The notes under the pieces: model-generated
Database searches by the model: none
What the model was told of the DNA's origin: nothing
The model's input: the letters and a program-made list of their open reading frames with translations, nothing else
Position numbers and translations under genes: made by a program
Assembly: GCF_002735905.1 (NCBI RefSeq)
Contig: NZ_PEBD01000010.1
Span: forward strand, 186,001-250,000
Direction: 5' to 3'
DNA length: 64,000 nt
From: Williamsia muralis
Lineage (GTDB): Bacteria; Actinomycetota; Actinomycetes; Mycobacteriales; Mycobacteriaceae
Part shown: positions 42,498 through 50,831 of the stretch, one piece after another
Layout of the letters: the number at the start of each line of letters is the position of its first letter
How positions within the stretch are numbered: position 1 is the stretch's first letter

Positions 42498-43271
42498 ATG
42501 ATCCCCGACTGGGACGTGTTGACGTTGTTACTGGTCGCGGCCCTTGCGGCGGGCTGGATCGACGCGGTGATCGGTGGTGGCGGGCTGGTGCTGATCCCGG
42601 CGATGCTCATTGCGTTCCCCACCGTGGCACCGGCCACCGCGCTCGGTACCAACAAGCTCGCGGCGATCTGGGGCACCGGTGCGGCCGCCATCGCGTTTTC
42701 CCGGGTGACCGCCGTCCCGCGACGCCTCGCCCTCATCTCCGTACCGATCGCCGGGGTGTGCGCGGCCGCCGGTGCCACCGCGGCGTCGCTGGTGTCGGCA
42801 GATGTGATCAGGCCGCTGGTGATCGTGCTGATGCTGGCGGTCGGGATCTTCGTCGCGTGCAGGCCCTCGTTCGGCCGGAGCACCGGGTCGGGCGGCCCGC
42901 TGACCCGGCGGCAGGTGATCGCCGGATGTATCGCATTCGCGGTGATCGGCTTCTACGACGGCATCTTCGGGCCCGGTACCGGGATGTTCCTCATCATCGC
43001 GCTCACCGTGGTGCTCTCCCGCAGCTTCATCGAGAGTGCGGCACTGGCCAAGATCGCCAATACGGCCACGAACTTCGGTGCCCTCGTGGTGTTCGCGATC
43101 CAGGGGCATGTGTGGTGGCAGCTCGGGCTGCTCCTCGCGGTGGCCAACGTCGCGGGATCACTGCTGGGATCGAGAACGGTGCTCAATCGAGGGTCGGGGG
43201 TGATCCGGGCCGCACTGCTCGTGGTGGTCGTGGTGATGTCGGCCAAGCTCGGCTGGGATCAGTTCGCGTAG
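42498..43271 (+). CDS. TSUP-family (TauE/SafE) transporter
   Basis: 257 residues with eight membrane segments in two repeated halves. WIDAVIGGGGLVLIPAMLIA and GFYDGIFGPGTGMFLIIAL are the two signature repeats of the TSUP family, which exports sulfite, sulfoacetate or other organic anions. It starts 18 bp downstream of the mini-hairpin CCCTC...GAGGG. The AraC-like gene starts 18 bp after its stop, so the two may be co-expressed. The substrate is unknown. Confidence 0.88.
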   Translation: MIPDWDVLTLLLVAALAAGWIDAVIGGGGLVLIPAMLIAFPTVAPATALGTNKLAAIWGTGAAAIAFSRVTAVPRRLALISVPIAGVCAAAGATAASLVSADVIRPLVIVLMLAVGIFVACRPSFGRSTGSGGPLTRRQVIAGCIAFAVIGFYDGIFGPGTGMFLIIALTVVLSRSFIESAALAKIANTATNFGALVVFAIQGHVWWQLGLLLAVANVAGSLLGSRTVLNRGSGVIRAALLVVVVVMSAKLGWDQFA

Positions 43272-43289
43272 TTCACTAGGCTCTGACCC

Positions 43290-43691
43290 GTGGCAATGAG
43301 TCCCGGTGAGGATCAAAACCGACGGTTGCTGCGCGCCCGCGACGCAATGGACCGCGACTATGCTCAGCCACTCGACGTGCCCCGGTTGGCGGCCGTGGCA
43401 CACATGTCCGCCGCCCACTTCACCCGAACCTTCCGGGCCACCTTCGGGGAGACGCCGCACCGGTATCTGCAGCGCCGTCGCATCGAGCGAGCGATGAATT
43501 TGCTGCGTGATCCACTGCTGCCCGTCACCGACATCGCGGCGATGGTGGGATTCGAGAGCCTCGGGACCTTCAGTCGGACGTTTCGAACCGTGGTCGGGGA
43601 TTCGCCCAGCGGATTCCGGGCCACCGCCACGCGGGTGAAGGTGCCGGGATGTTTCGTCAGGGCGTGGTCGAGACCGAGCAGTTTTGGATAA
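43290..43691 (+). CDS. AraC-family transcriptional regulator (DNA-binding domain only)
   Basis: 133 residues. Both HTHs of the AraC domain are visible: LDVPRLAAVAHMSAAHFTRT, FRATFGETPHRYLQRRRIER, then LPVTDIAAMVGFESLGTFSR, TFRTVVGDSPSGFRA. There is no ligand-binding domain, so it is a minimal activator of the small AraC class often paired with VOC proteins. GTG 43290 or ATG 43296 can start it. It lies 34 bp upstream of the VOC-family gene. Confidence 0.88.
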   Translation: MAMSPGEDQNRRLLRARDAMDRDYAQPLDVPRLAAVAHMSAAHFTRTFRATFGETPHRYLQRRRIERAMNLLRDPLLPVTDIAAMVGFESLGTFSRTFRTVVGDSPSGFRATATRVKVPGCFVRAWSRPSSFG

Positions 43692-43725
43692 GCAACGGGG
43701 CCACCCCTGCCCCTACCGTTGAGAC

Positions 43726-44187
43726 ATGTTCAAAAACATCAGCATTCACTCGGTCATGGTTCTCGATCAGGACGAAGCACTCGACTTCTACGTCGGCAAA
43801 CTGGGCTTCGAGAAAAAAGACGACGTCGACATGGGCTTCATGCGGTGGCTCACCATCGCGCTGCCCGGCGATCCAGATCGTCAGATCCTCCTCGAGGTCC
43901 CGGGCCCACCCGCCCACAGCGAAGAGGTGGCAGCGTCGGTTCGTGACCTCGTCACGAAAGGCGCGCTGGGCGCCGCTGCCATGCTGACCACGGACGACTG
44001 CCGAAAGACCTACGAAGAACTGTCCGCACTGGGTGTCGAGTTCACCGAAGAACCGACGGAGCAGCCCTACGGAATCGACTGTGCGCTGCGCGATCCGTTC
44101 GGCAACCACATCCGCATCACCCAACCGGCCACGGGTCCGGTCGAGATCTCCGACGAGGACATCGCCCGCTGGAAGAGTGAGGCGTAG
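43726..44187 (+). CDS. VOC-superfamily (glyoxalase-like) protein
   Basis: 153 residues in two beta-alpha-beta-beta-beta modules: ISIHSVMVLDQDEALDFYVG through RWLTIALPG, and AMLTTDDCRKTYEELSALGV through CALRDPFGNHIRITQP. Metal ligands are likely the His in IHSV and the Glu of the second strand. Such proteins include lyases, dioxygenases and resistance proteins. The gene follows the minimal AraC regulator; this pairing is frequent in actinobacteria and suggests the regulator controls it. Confidence 0.87.
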   Translation: MFKNISIHSVMVLDQDEALDFYVGKLGFEKKDDVDMGFMRWLTIALPGDPDRQILLEVPGPPAHSEEVAASVRDLVTKGALGAAAMLTTDDCRKTYEELSALGVEFTEEPTEQPYGIDCALRDPFGNHIRITQPATGPVEISDEDIARWKSEA

Positions 44188-44193
44188 GCGGTC

Positions 44194-46320
44194 TCACCAC
44201 CAGCCGGGTAATGCCCTCTGCATGTCGGCGGTGAGGGCCGGGACGAGACTGCGGACAAACGTCGCGCTCAGATGGTGGAAGTCGTGCCACAACAGGATGT
44301 TCCCGACCACGGCGGGGCAGTAGGTGTCGCTGCACATCGCGTCGGTGTAATCCAGGAAACTCATGTTCGGGAACTGGGGCGCGATGTCCAGTGCGGGGTC
44401 GGTCGGTGACATCACCAGCGACCGTTCGACCCCGCACACCGACGGCTTCTTGCCCAGCGCAAGGCATTCCGGCGGACTCTCCTTGCCGACGGCCCAGGGG
44501 TTGTCGCGTACTGCGATCACCTTCTGTCCGCGGTCACGGAACTCGGTGAAGATGTCGAGGTAGTCCTCGGGGACGAAGTCGCCGGTGACCTGACCTTCCA
44601 CCGGGCGAGTGCTGTTGGTGAACACCACGTCTGGTCTGTCCACGGCCAGGCGTGCCATCACGTCGCGCGACCACTCGTTGCATTGGTAGTACTTCTGGCC
44701 GAACCAGGTGAACACGTGGTCGGTGGTCAGTGGGCACCCCACCTTGAGGTAGGTGGTCACCTTGAACCCGTGCTGCCTGCCGATCGCGTCGAGGGCGGTG
44801 ATCCAGTACTCGGCGTGGGAGCCGCCCACCAGAGCCACAGTGCGCGTGGCGTTCACGTCGCCGTACACCCCGACTCTGATCGATCCGTCCTTCCAGCCGG
44901 AGATCACCGAGTCGTACGACGTGATGGGCCAATCCTTTTCGACCACCTGCGGACTCGGTTCGGGCTCCACCCGTGGCACCGGCACGCCGTCGAGGAACGC
45001 ACGTGCGCCGGGATACAGGCGTGGATCGAGATTCTGGGTGTCCACCGTCATGTTCTGCACGTGCCGGTTCCAGCTGACAATGCCCGCCCCCGCGACCACG
45101 GTGAGTACCAGCAGGACGGCCGTCAGCACTGTCGCCGACCGCCGCCAAGGAGTCTTTCCGGCCCGGATCGGGGACTCGACGTATCTGGCTGTGGCCCATG
45201 CCAAGAGCAGCGAGACCGCGATGATGCCGGCGCCCTCGACGATGTTCGCGCTGTCCTTGTATTGCCAGGTCAGATAGAAGATCAGCAGTGGCCAGTGCCA
45301 CAGATACAGGGCGTAGGCGATGGAGCCGAGCCAGACGATGGACGGGTGGGCAAGCCACGAACTGACCGCGCCGGGGTCGGTGTTGTCGCCGGGCGCGGTC
45401 TGGCGCGAGCCACTCCAGATCAGCAACAGGGTCGCGCCGACGGGCACCAACGCGAGCGTCGACGGATACTGTTGCACCCCGACGATCCACCACCCGCAGC
45501 TGATGATGAGTCCCAAGGCGATCAGGCCCACCAGGTTTCGCAGCCACTGCGCCATCTTGAGCCGGGGCATCCACACGGCGAGGAGACCGCCGGCAATGGG
45601 TTCCCAGCAGCGGGCGATGGTGTCGTAGTAGTTGAACGGCTGGTTGATCCCGTGCCGGTGGTGGGCCCACGCGAAGGAGATCGCCGCGACGCCGAGCAGG
45701 GCGGCGAACACGATCCCGCGGATGACCGGCGGCCGACGGAAGACGTCGAATCTGAGTGCGAGCACTTTCAGGACGCCGCCGAGCGCCAGTGCGGCCAGCA
45801 ACGTGATCACAAAGAACTGCCCCTGCACCGACATCGACCACAGATGCTGCATCGGACTGTTCGCCGAATCGGCGGCCTGGTAGTCCTGCGATGCCAGGGC
45901 GAGGTGCCAGTTCTGGTAGTAGAGAGCCGAGGCGATGGCCTCGTCACCCAGCGGCGACCATCGTGTTCGAGGCATCAGCCACAGCGACAGCACCACGATG
46001 AACAGCAGCACCGTGAGAAGCGCGGGGAGGAGTCGTCGCGCGAGCCGCCAGAGGCGTGGCCCAGGATTGATCGCCGTCGACCACCGAGCAGTGGGAGAGC
46101 TGGTGGCCAACACGTGTTTGAGGAGTGACGCCACGAAGAAGTAGCCCGACAGGGTCAGGAAGACGTCGACTCCACCGGACACACGGCCGAACCAGATGTG
46201 GAAGACGGCCACCAAAGTGATGGCGATGCCGCGCAGTCCGTCGAGGTCGTGGCGGTACTCGGTGGACGTTTTCGACGGCGCACCGGACACGACTGGTGGG
46301 TCGGTCATGGTGGCGCTCAC
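44194..46320 (-). CDS. OafA-type acyltransferase fused to an SGNH hydrolase domain
   Basis: 708 residues. Residues 20-400 form the acyltransferase-3 membrane domain (YRHDLDGLRGIAITLVAVFH with catalytic His; ten helices). Residues 455-708 form an SGNH domain: ALVGGSHAEYWITALDAIGR (block I Ser) and WHDFHHLSATFVR (block V Asp/His). This two-domain design O-acetylates cell-surface glycans, the SGNH part being the transferase site. It is comparable to mycobacterial Rv0111-type proteins. It begins 27 bp after the LuxR regulator's stop, so read-through is possible. Confidence 0.88.
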   Translation of the reverse strand: MSATMTDPPVVSGAPSKTSTEYRHDLDGLRGIAITLVAVFHIWFGRVSGGVDVFLTLSGYFFVASLLKHVLATSSPTARWSTAINPGPRLWRLARRLLPALLTVLLFIVVLSLWLMPRTRWSPLGDEAIASALYYQNWHLALASQDYQAADSANSPMQHLWSMSVQGQFFVITLLAALALGGVLKVLALRFDVFRRPPVIRGIVFAALLGVAAISFAWAHHRHGINQPFNYYDTIARCWEPIAGGLLAVWMPRLKMAQWLRNLVGLIALGLIISCGWWIVGVQQYPSTLALVPVGATLLLIWSGSRQTAPGDNTDPGAVSSWLAHPSIVWLGSIAYALYLWHWPLLIFYLTWQYKDSANIVEGAGIIAVSLLLAWATARYVESPIRAGKTPWRRSATVLTAVLLVLTVVAGAGIVSWNRHVQNMTVDTQNLDPRLYPGARAFLDGVPVPRVEPEPSPQVVEKDWPITSYDSVISGWKDGSIRVGVYGDVNATRTVALVGGSHAEYWITALDAIGRQHGFKVTTYLKVGCPLTTDHVFTWFGQKYYQCNEWSRDVMARLAVDRPDVVFTNSTRPVEGQVTGDFVPEDYLDIFTEFRDRGQKVIAVRDNPWAVGKESPPECLALGKKPSVCGVERSLVMSPTDPALDIAPQFPNMSFLDYTDAMCSDTYCPAVVGNILLWHDFHHLSATFVRSLVPALTADMQRALPGWW

Positions 46321-46347
46321 CGGGGGAATTGTTCCAGATGTTCACCG

Positions 46348-48870
46348 TCACGATGAGGTGGCGCTCTGGCCGCCCCCTTGATTTGTTGCCGGGCCGTATC
46401 CCGCGGCTCTGAGCATCGACAACATCTCCGACCGGGAGCCGGCGCCGAGACGACGCCGGATCCTCGCCACGTGGTGCTCGACGGTCTTGCCCGAGATGAA
46501 CAGGCGGGCACCGATTTCGCGGTACGTCAGCCCGAGCAGCAGGTTCCGGGCCACCTCGGCCTCGCGTTCGGTCAACGGGCCGGCGGCCGGTTGTGCGGCA
46601 TCGACATGCGTTGCGGTGGCCGCGACCGCTGGTGCGCCGACGAGTCGCGCGACCTGCAGCAATGAGGTGGCCGCCTGGGTGTCGTCGACCCGGAGTGCGG
46701 CCTCGCCGGCGAGTCGTGCTGCGTCCCAAGGCAATCCGACCTGTTCGAGCGCAGATGCGGCCTTCTTCACCTCGGCCACATCGGGCTGCCCTTGCAGCAC
46801 CCGCAGCCATGCCCGGCCGGCGTCGGCAAGGGCCGCGCCGAATGGCTCGCCTGCCGCGGCCTGGCCGAGCTGACGCGCATAGGGAACCAGGGCCGATGGG
46901 TCGTCCGCGAGAATCGCTGCCTGTACGCCGTACCAACTCCACGACATGGACCACGCCGGAGGCGAACCCAGGGCCGCGAGCAAACGGTCGGCGGCCGTCA
47001 CCAGGTGGTCGAGTCGCGCTGTGTCCTGCAAGCGGACCGCTGCGAGCCACAACTCGCCGAGGGGGTGCAGTGCGAACAGGTCCACCTCCATCTCGGCCGC
47101 CGCGGGTACGGCGTCGCGCCACGCGGCGACCAGAGCACCCATGTCGCCGCGTCGTCGGGCGATCGCCACGGCAAGGGCATGGGCCACCAGCTCGTCCCGC
47201 AGGTTCTGGGCCGTGACCTCTCTGAGGATGCCCGCGGCTGTGGTCAGGTCGCCGCCGACCATCGCCGTCCATCCGAGGAGCAGTTGTTCGCGTGGGGTCT
47301 GATCGCAATCGCGCGACAGTGCGGCCTTCGCGCCGGCGAGGTCGCCACTGTGCAGACAGAGCAGCGCCGCGACGGCAGCGGCGGACTCGGGTTCGGCCCG
47401 GCGGTGCTGTGCGGAGAGGGACACCGCCCGCAGGATCGGTCCGAGGGCCGCAGCCGGCGACGACGTCAACGACGCAAGCAGGCCGGAGCTGAGCAGGGTT
47501 CCGCGGGCGTGGTCGGTGGTCGGAGGCGCGGCGCCTGCGGTTGCCGAGAACTCCTCGGCCCCCGGACGATCCCCGGTGGCGAGCAGGGTCAGAACGCCGA
47601 TCGTGGCATCCGGTCCGGCGGCCTCTGGCCCCAGCCATCGGTAGAGGTCGGCCGACCGCGAATACGTTCCACGCCGTGCCGCGATCGCCGCGCCGATCCG
47701 GACGGCGTCACGCCGATCGGACGGTGAATCCGCGGCGAGGATGGTGTCGGCCAATCGGGTGGCGGTGTCGAGGTCACCGGCCAGGGTCGCGGCATCGGCC
47801 AGCGGAACCCGGACGACACCGGGGTCGGCGCCGGCTGTGAGCGCTGCGTGCCAGAGGTCGGCCGCCTGGGCCGGGTTGGTGGTGCGGGCGGCCGACAAGA
47901 GGAGATCCGCGAGACGGCCGTCGACGACGCCCGAGCGGGCGGCGGCCAGGGCTCCGTCGACGGTCAGGGCCCCGCGGTCGAGCAAGGTGTCCACCAGTGA
48001 GCGATGGGTCGACGCGATCTGGTGCTCGCCCCGCACCGCTCGCAGAACCGGGAGAGCGGCGGGGAGGAACTCGTCGGTGCCGGTGAGGAAACCCGAACCA
48101 CGTGCCCGGTCGAGGGCTTCGATGGCTGCGGTGGGGTCGAGACCCAGCGTGTCGGCGATGGTGTGCGGATCGGGCGACGGTTGCAGGGCCGCCACGGTCA
48201 GTACGTCGTGAGTGGTGGGATCAAGCGCGCGCAGCCGTTCGTGCTGCCACTTCGCGATCGCCTCCCGGGCGGCCCGTTCGTCGGCGGCGGGGTCGGCTCG
48301 CAGGACATCGAGGGCGGTGTCGATGGCTGCGCGGTTTCCGCCGGCGGTACGGCGGATGACGTCGGCGACGGGTGCGGACACGATTCCGCCTGAACGGGCG
48401 ATGATCGCGGGCGTGGGCAGCGGGCCCAGCTTGATGTCGGTGCCGAGGGCGGAGAACGTTCGCTGTACCTGCCGGATGTTGTTGTCGGACAAGCGCGGTT
48501 CGGCGGCGGCGATCACCGTGAGGTCGCCGCGGTCGGCGAGGTCGGTGAGGCGGCTCAGGCTGCCGGCTTCCCAGTGGTGCACGTCGTCGACGATGACGGC
48601 GCAGCCGGGCCGGGTGGCCTCATGCTCCGGGATCGTCGTGAAAACCTGTGTGCCAGAACGGTTCAGAAGGCGACGGCAATGCTGCAGCAGGTCCGATTTG
48701 CCGCTTCCGGCGACGCCGGTGACGAACGCGAGTACCGGACCACCGGCGTGTACGGCGGACAGCAACGCTTGTGCGGCAGGCATTCCGGTGAACGCGGTGG
48801 CTCCGGGGAGTCGGTTCACCGGACTGCGGCCGACTGCGACATCACCCGCCGATTCCACCGAGGAGTCCAC
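46348..48870 (-). CDS. iniR: IniR-like STAND ATPase / LuxR-type regulator of the ini locus
   Basis: 840 residues. A P-loop is near the N-terminus (FVTGVAGSGKSDLLQHCRRL), a Walker B-like strand is GCAVIVDDVHHWE, the middle is made of helical repeats, and a LuxR HTH closes the protein (LTEREAEVARNLLLGLTYRE, then IGARLFISGKTVEHHVARIR). The M. tuberculosis orthologue Rv0339c (IniR) at this position induces iniBAC under envelope stress. The start GTG 48870 overlaps the Hsp70-like gene's stop by 29 bp; the longer frame to 49212 is only the antisense-like shadow of that gene's Pro-Ala tract. Orthology is inferred from order and domains. Confidence 0.85.
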   Translation of the reverse strand: MDSSVESAGDVAVGRSPVNRLPGATAFTGMPAAQALLSAVHAGGPVLAFVTGVAGSGKSDLLQHCRRLLNRSGTQVFTTIPEHEATRPGCAVIVDDVHHWEAGSLSRLTDLADRGDLTVIAAAEPRLSDNNIRQVQRTFSALGTDIKLGPLPTPAIIARSGGIVSAPVADVIRRTAGGNRAAIDTALDVLRADPAADERAAREAIAKWQHERLRALDPTTHDVLTVAALQPSPDPHTIADTLGLDPTAAIEALDRARGSGFLTGTDEFLPAALPVLRAVRGEHQIASTHRSLVDTLLDRGALTVDGALAAARSGVVDGRLADLLLSAARTTNPAQAADLWHAALTAGADPGVVRVPLADAATLAGDLDTATRLADTILAADSPSDRRDAVRIGAAIAARRGTYSRSADLYRWLGPEAAGPDATIGVLTLLATGDRPGAEEFSATAGAAPPTTDHARGTLLSSGLLASLTSSPAAALGPILRAVSLSAQHRRAEPESAAAVAALLCLHSGDLAGAKAALSRDCDQTPREQLLLGWTAMVGGDLTTAAGILREVTAQNLRDELVAHALAVAIARRRGDMGALVAAWRDAVPAAAEMEVDLFALHPLGELWLAAVRLQDTARLDHLVTAADRLLAALGSPPAWSMSWSWYGVQAAILADDPSALVPYARQLGQAAAGEPFGAALADAGRAWLRVLQGQPDVAEVKKAASALEQVGLPWDAARLAGEAALRVDDTQAATSLLQVARLVGAPAVAATATHVDAAQPAAGPLTEREAEVARNLLLGLTYREIGARLFISGKTVEHHVARIRRRLGAGSRSEMLSMLRAAGYGPATNQGGGQSATSS

Positions 48871-50551
48871 CAACTGCCGCGCCCGTGCCGTCGAGTACCT
48901 GGCCCGGCACACCGAGCAGACCGCCACCGGGGTTGGGGGCCGGCGCAGGCGCGGGAGCCGGGGCCGGTGCGGGAGCCGGCGCGGGGGCAGGAGCCGGAGC
49001 CGGCGCCGGGGCTGGAGCAGGTGCTGGAGCGGGCGCCGGGGCACCTCCGCCGGGTGCCGGTGCGGGAGCCGGCGCACCGTTCTGCGGAGCGGTCGGGGCA
49101 CCCGGCGCGGCGGGGGCGGGGGCAGCCGTACCGCCTCTGGGTGCCACCGTCGTCGGCCGTCCGTCGGCGCCGGTGGTGACCGTGCCCGGGGTCCTGCTGC
49201 CGGTTCCACCACTCGTGTCGGTCGAGGACCCGGCGGGCGAGCCGTCGGGGGCAGTCGAGGAAGCGGTCGGTGAACTCGTCACCGACGATTCTGCGGCGGC
49301 AGGCTTGGGCCCTTCGTCGTCGGTCAGGGCAGTGCCCACCGACAGGCCTCCGGCGGTGAGCAGAGCGATCGCTGCGGCGACGCCGACCACGATCGCGGTG
49401 CGCTTGCCCCGCGACATCGAGGTGGGCTCGACCTTGACGGTGCGGGGAGCTGGGGTGAGTGCATGCGCGCCGGCGGGAACGAGGTCATCCGAAGCCGATG
49501 CATGCGCCGGCACGACCGCGACCGACGCGGCCGCGGCCGCCTTCGCCGCGGTGTAGCCGATGAGTGCGGCACCGGTGGCGGTGGTGGTCGCCGGGTCGTT
49601 GTTGACCGCGACCGGGATACGCAGCATCGACGACGCCAGTTCACTGACCAGCGGGGTGGCCGAACCGCCGCCGGTGAGCAGGACCGTGGAGACTGCGCCC
49701 AGCTCGATGTCGGCGAGCTGTAAGGCCTCGATCACCAGGGCCATCGAGCTCGCCAGGGGTGCCCGCAGCAGGTCTTCGAGCTCGGACCGGACGAGCCTGG
49801 CCTCGGTGCGGATCCCCGGAAGATCGATGGAGACAACGGTTTCGGTGTCCGAGGACAACGCCTCGCGGGCCGCCGCGCAGCGAACCCGGAGTTCGGCCAG
49901 ACCCTCCATCGTCGCCGCATCGAACGGGTCGATGGAATCGGTGGCACCCACCGATTCGAGCACGTGACCGAGAACGAGATGGTCGAACTGGGCGCCGCTG
50001 ATCTCTTCGGACCTCAGTGGACGGCCGACGATCATCGGGTCGGCGCCGGTGCGCACCACCGCCACGTCGAGTGATGAACCACCGAGGTCGTACACCACGG
50101 TGAGGCCGTCGAGCTGGCCGTTGTGTTCGGCAAGAGCGGCAACCGCGGCGATCGCCTCGGGAACCACGGTCACCTCGGGCATGTCCTGCCGGGCCGCGGC
50201 CGCACGAAGGGCCTCCACGGTGTAGTCCTGCCATTCGTTCGGACAGGCGAGCACGATGACGTCGGCATCCCAGGCGCCGGCATCGGCGGCCAGAGCGGCC
50301 ATCGCGGCGGCGTACAGATCCTCGCCGGTGTACTGGCGGCCGTCGTCGGTCACCAGGGCAACGGGATCACCCACCCGCTCGGTGAAACCGCCGACCCGGT
50401 ACGGCCCCGGCCGGTCGACGAGTTCGGGCGAGGCGTCGGGCGCCAACTCCAGAATCGGGCCGCGCACGACAGCAGCATCGAGGCCGTCGTCGGTACCGGG
50501 CACTGCAACACATGTGGTGCTGCCGATCTTCAAACCGAGCGATGTGGTCAT
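48842..50551 (-). CDS. Membrane-anchored Hsp70-like protein with Pro-Ala tail
   Basis: 569 residues. Residues 1-340 are a reduced Hsp70-type ATPase: phosphate loop region LGLKIGSTTCVAV (degenerate), YDLGGSSLDVAVV (154-166) and LLTGGGSATPL (292-301). The peptide-binding domain is absent. One membrane segment (384-407) is followed by a Ser/Thr/Gly stretch and a ~35-residue Pro-Ala repeat ending GGLLGGIGG. The protein thus has a cytoplasmic ATPase and an outside Pro-Ala rod that could span the wall. It precedes and overlaps the IniR-like gene and is divergent from iniB by 280 bp. Mycobacteria have no Hsp70 at this spot. Confidence 0.75.
   Translation of the reverse strand: MTTSLGLKIGSTTCVAVPGTDDGLDAAVVRGPILELAPDASPELVDRPGPYRVGGFTERVGDPVALVTDDGRQYTGEDLYAAAMAALAADAGAWDADVIVLACPNEWQDYTVEALRAAAARQDMPEVTVVPEAIAAVAALAEHNGQLDGLTVVYDLGGSSLDVAVVRTGADPMIVGRPLRSEEISGAQFDHLVLGHVLESVGATDSIDPFDAATMEGLAELRVRCAAAREALSSDTETVVSIDLPGIRTEARLVRSELEDLLRAPLASSMALVIEALQLADIELGAVSTVLLTGGGSATPLVSELASSMLRIPVAVNNDPATTTATGAALIGYTAAKAAAAASVAVVPAHASASDDLVPAGAHALTPAPRTVKVEPTSMSRGKRTAIVVGVAAAIALLTAGGLSVGTALTDDEGPKPAAAESSVTSSPTASSTAPDGSPAGSSTDTSGGTGSRTPGTVTTGADGRPTTVAPRGGTAAPAPAAPGAPTAPQNGAPAPAPAPGGGAPAPAPAPAPAPAPAPAPAPAPAPAPAPAPAPAPAPNPGGGLLGVPGQVLDGTGAAVGGLLGGIGG
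48938..49047 (-). repeat. Pro-Ala dipeptide repeat tract of the Hsp70-like protein
   Basis: About 35 residues of alternating Pro and Ala, encoded by mixed codons (ggcgcaggcgcg-type on the + strand), so it is selected at protein level and not a simple slippage array. Confidence 0.85.
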
Positions 50552-50686
50552 GGTCTGCCGACTCCTCTGGTGCGCCTACGGCATCGACTCACCCTGTGAT
50601 GCCCATCTCCCATGATGTCGCCGCAGGTAGGGATGGTGTTACCGGTTCGGCGGGTGGTCGCGGATGTGCGGGGTCGATCCCCTAGA

Positions 50687-50744
50687 CCCCCTAATGCACC
50701 GGGGGGCTTCCCCTAACGCCCCCATCAGCTACGAAGGGGGCGTT
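50687..50744. promoter_or_regulatory. Inverted repeats in the iniB / Hsp70 divergent region
   Basis: Two palindromic blocks lie between the divergent genes: CCCCC-N9-GGGGG (50687-50705) and AACGCCCCC-N12-GGGGGCGTT (50715-50744, perfect 9-bp arms). They are candidates for IniR or repressor binding or for a 5' leader hairpin. The position upstream of the iniB promoter favours DNA binding. Confidence 0.5.
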
Positions 50745-50750
50745 GGCCCG

Positions 50751-50779
50751 TTGGGCCGGGTCCGCAGAACTCATAGCGT
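50751..50779 (+). promoter_or_regulatory. Candidate iniB promoter
   Basis: TTGGGC is followed after 17 bp by TAGCGT (TAnnnT-type -10). It lies 53 bp before the ATG, which has AGGAGAAC as ribosome site. Tentative. Confidence 0.4.
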
Positions 50780-50831
50780 GGAGACAATCTCAGCGGAACC
50801 ACCTGGATCCGCCCGGCAACAGGAGAACGCC

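Noticed and set aside
48871-49212. N-terminal extension of the LuxR-type regulator
   Set aside because: These 114 Pro/Arg-rich codons are the out-of-frame reading of the Pro-Ala tract of the Hsp70-like gene.
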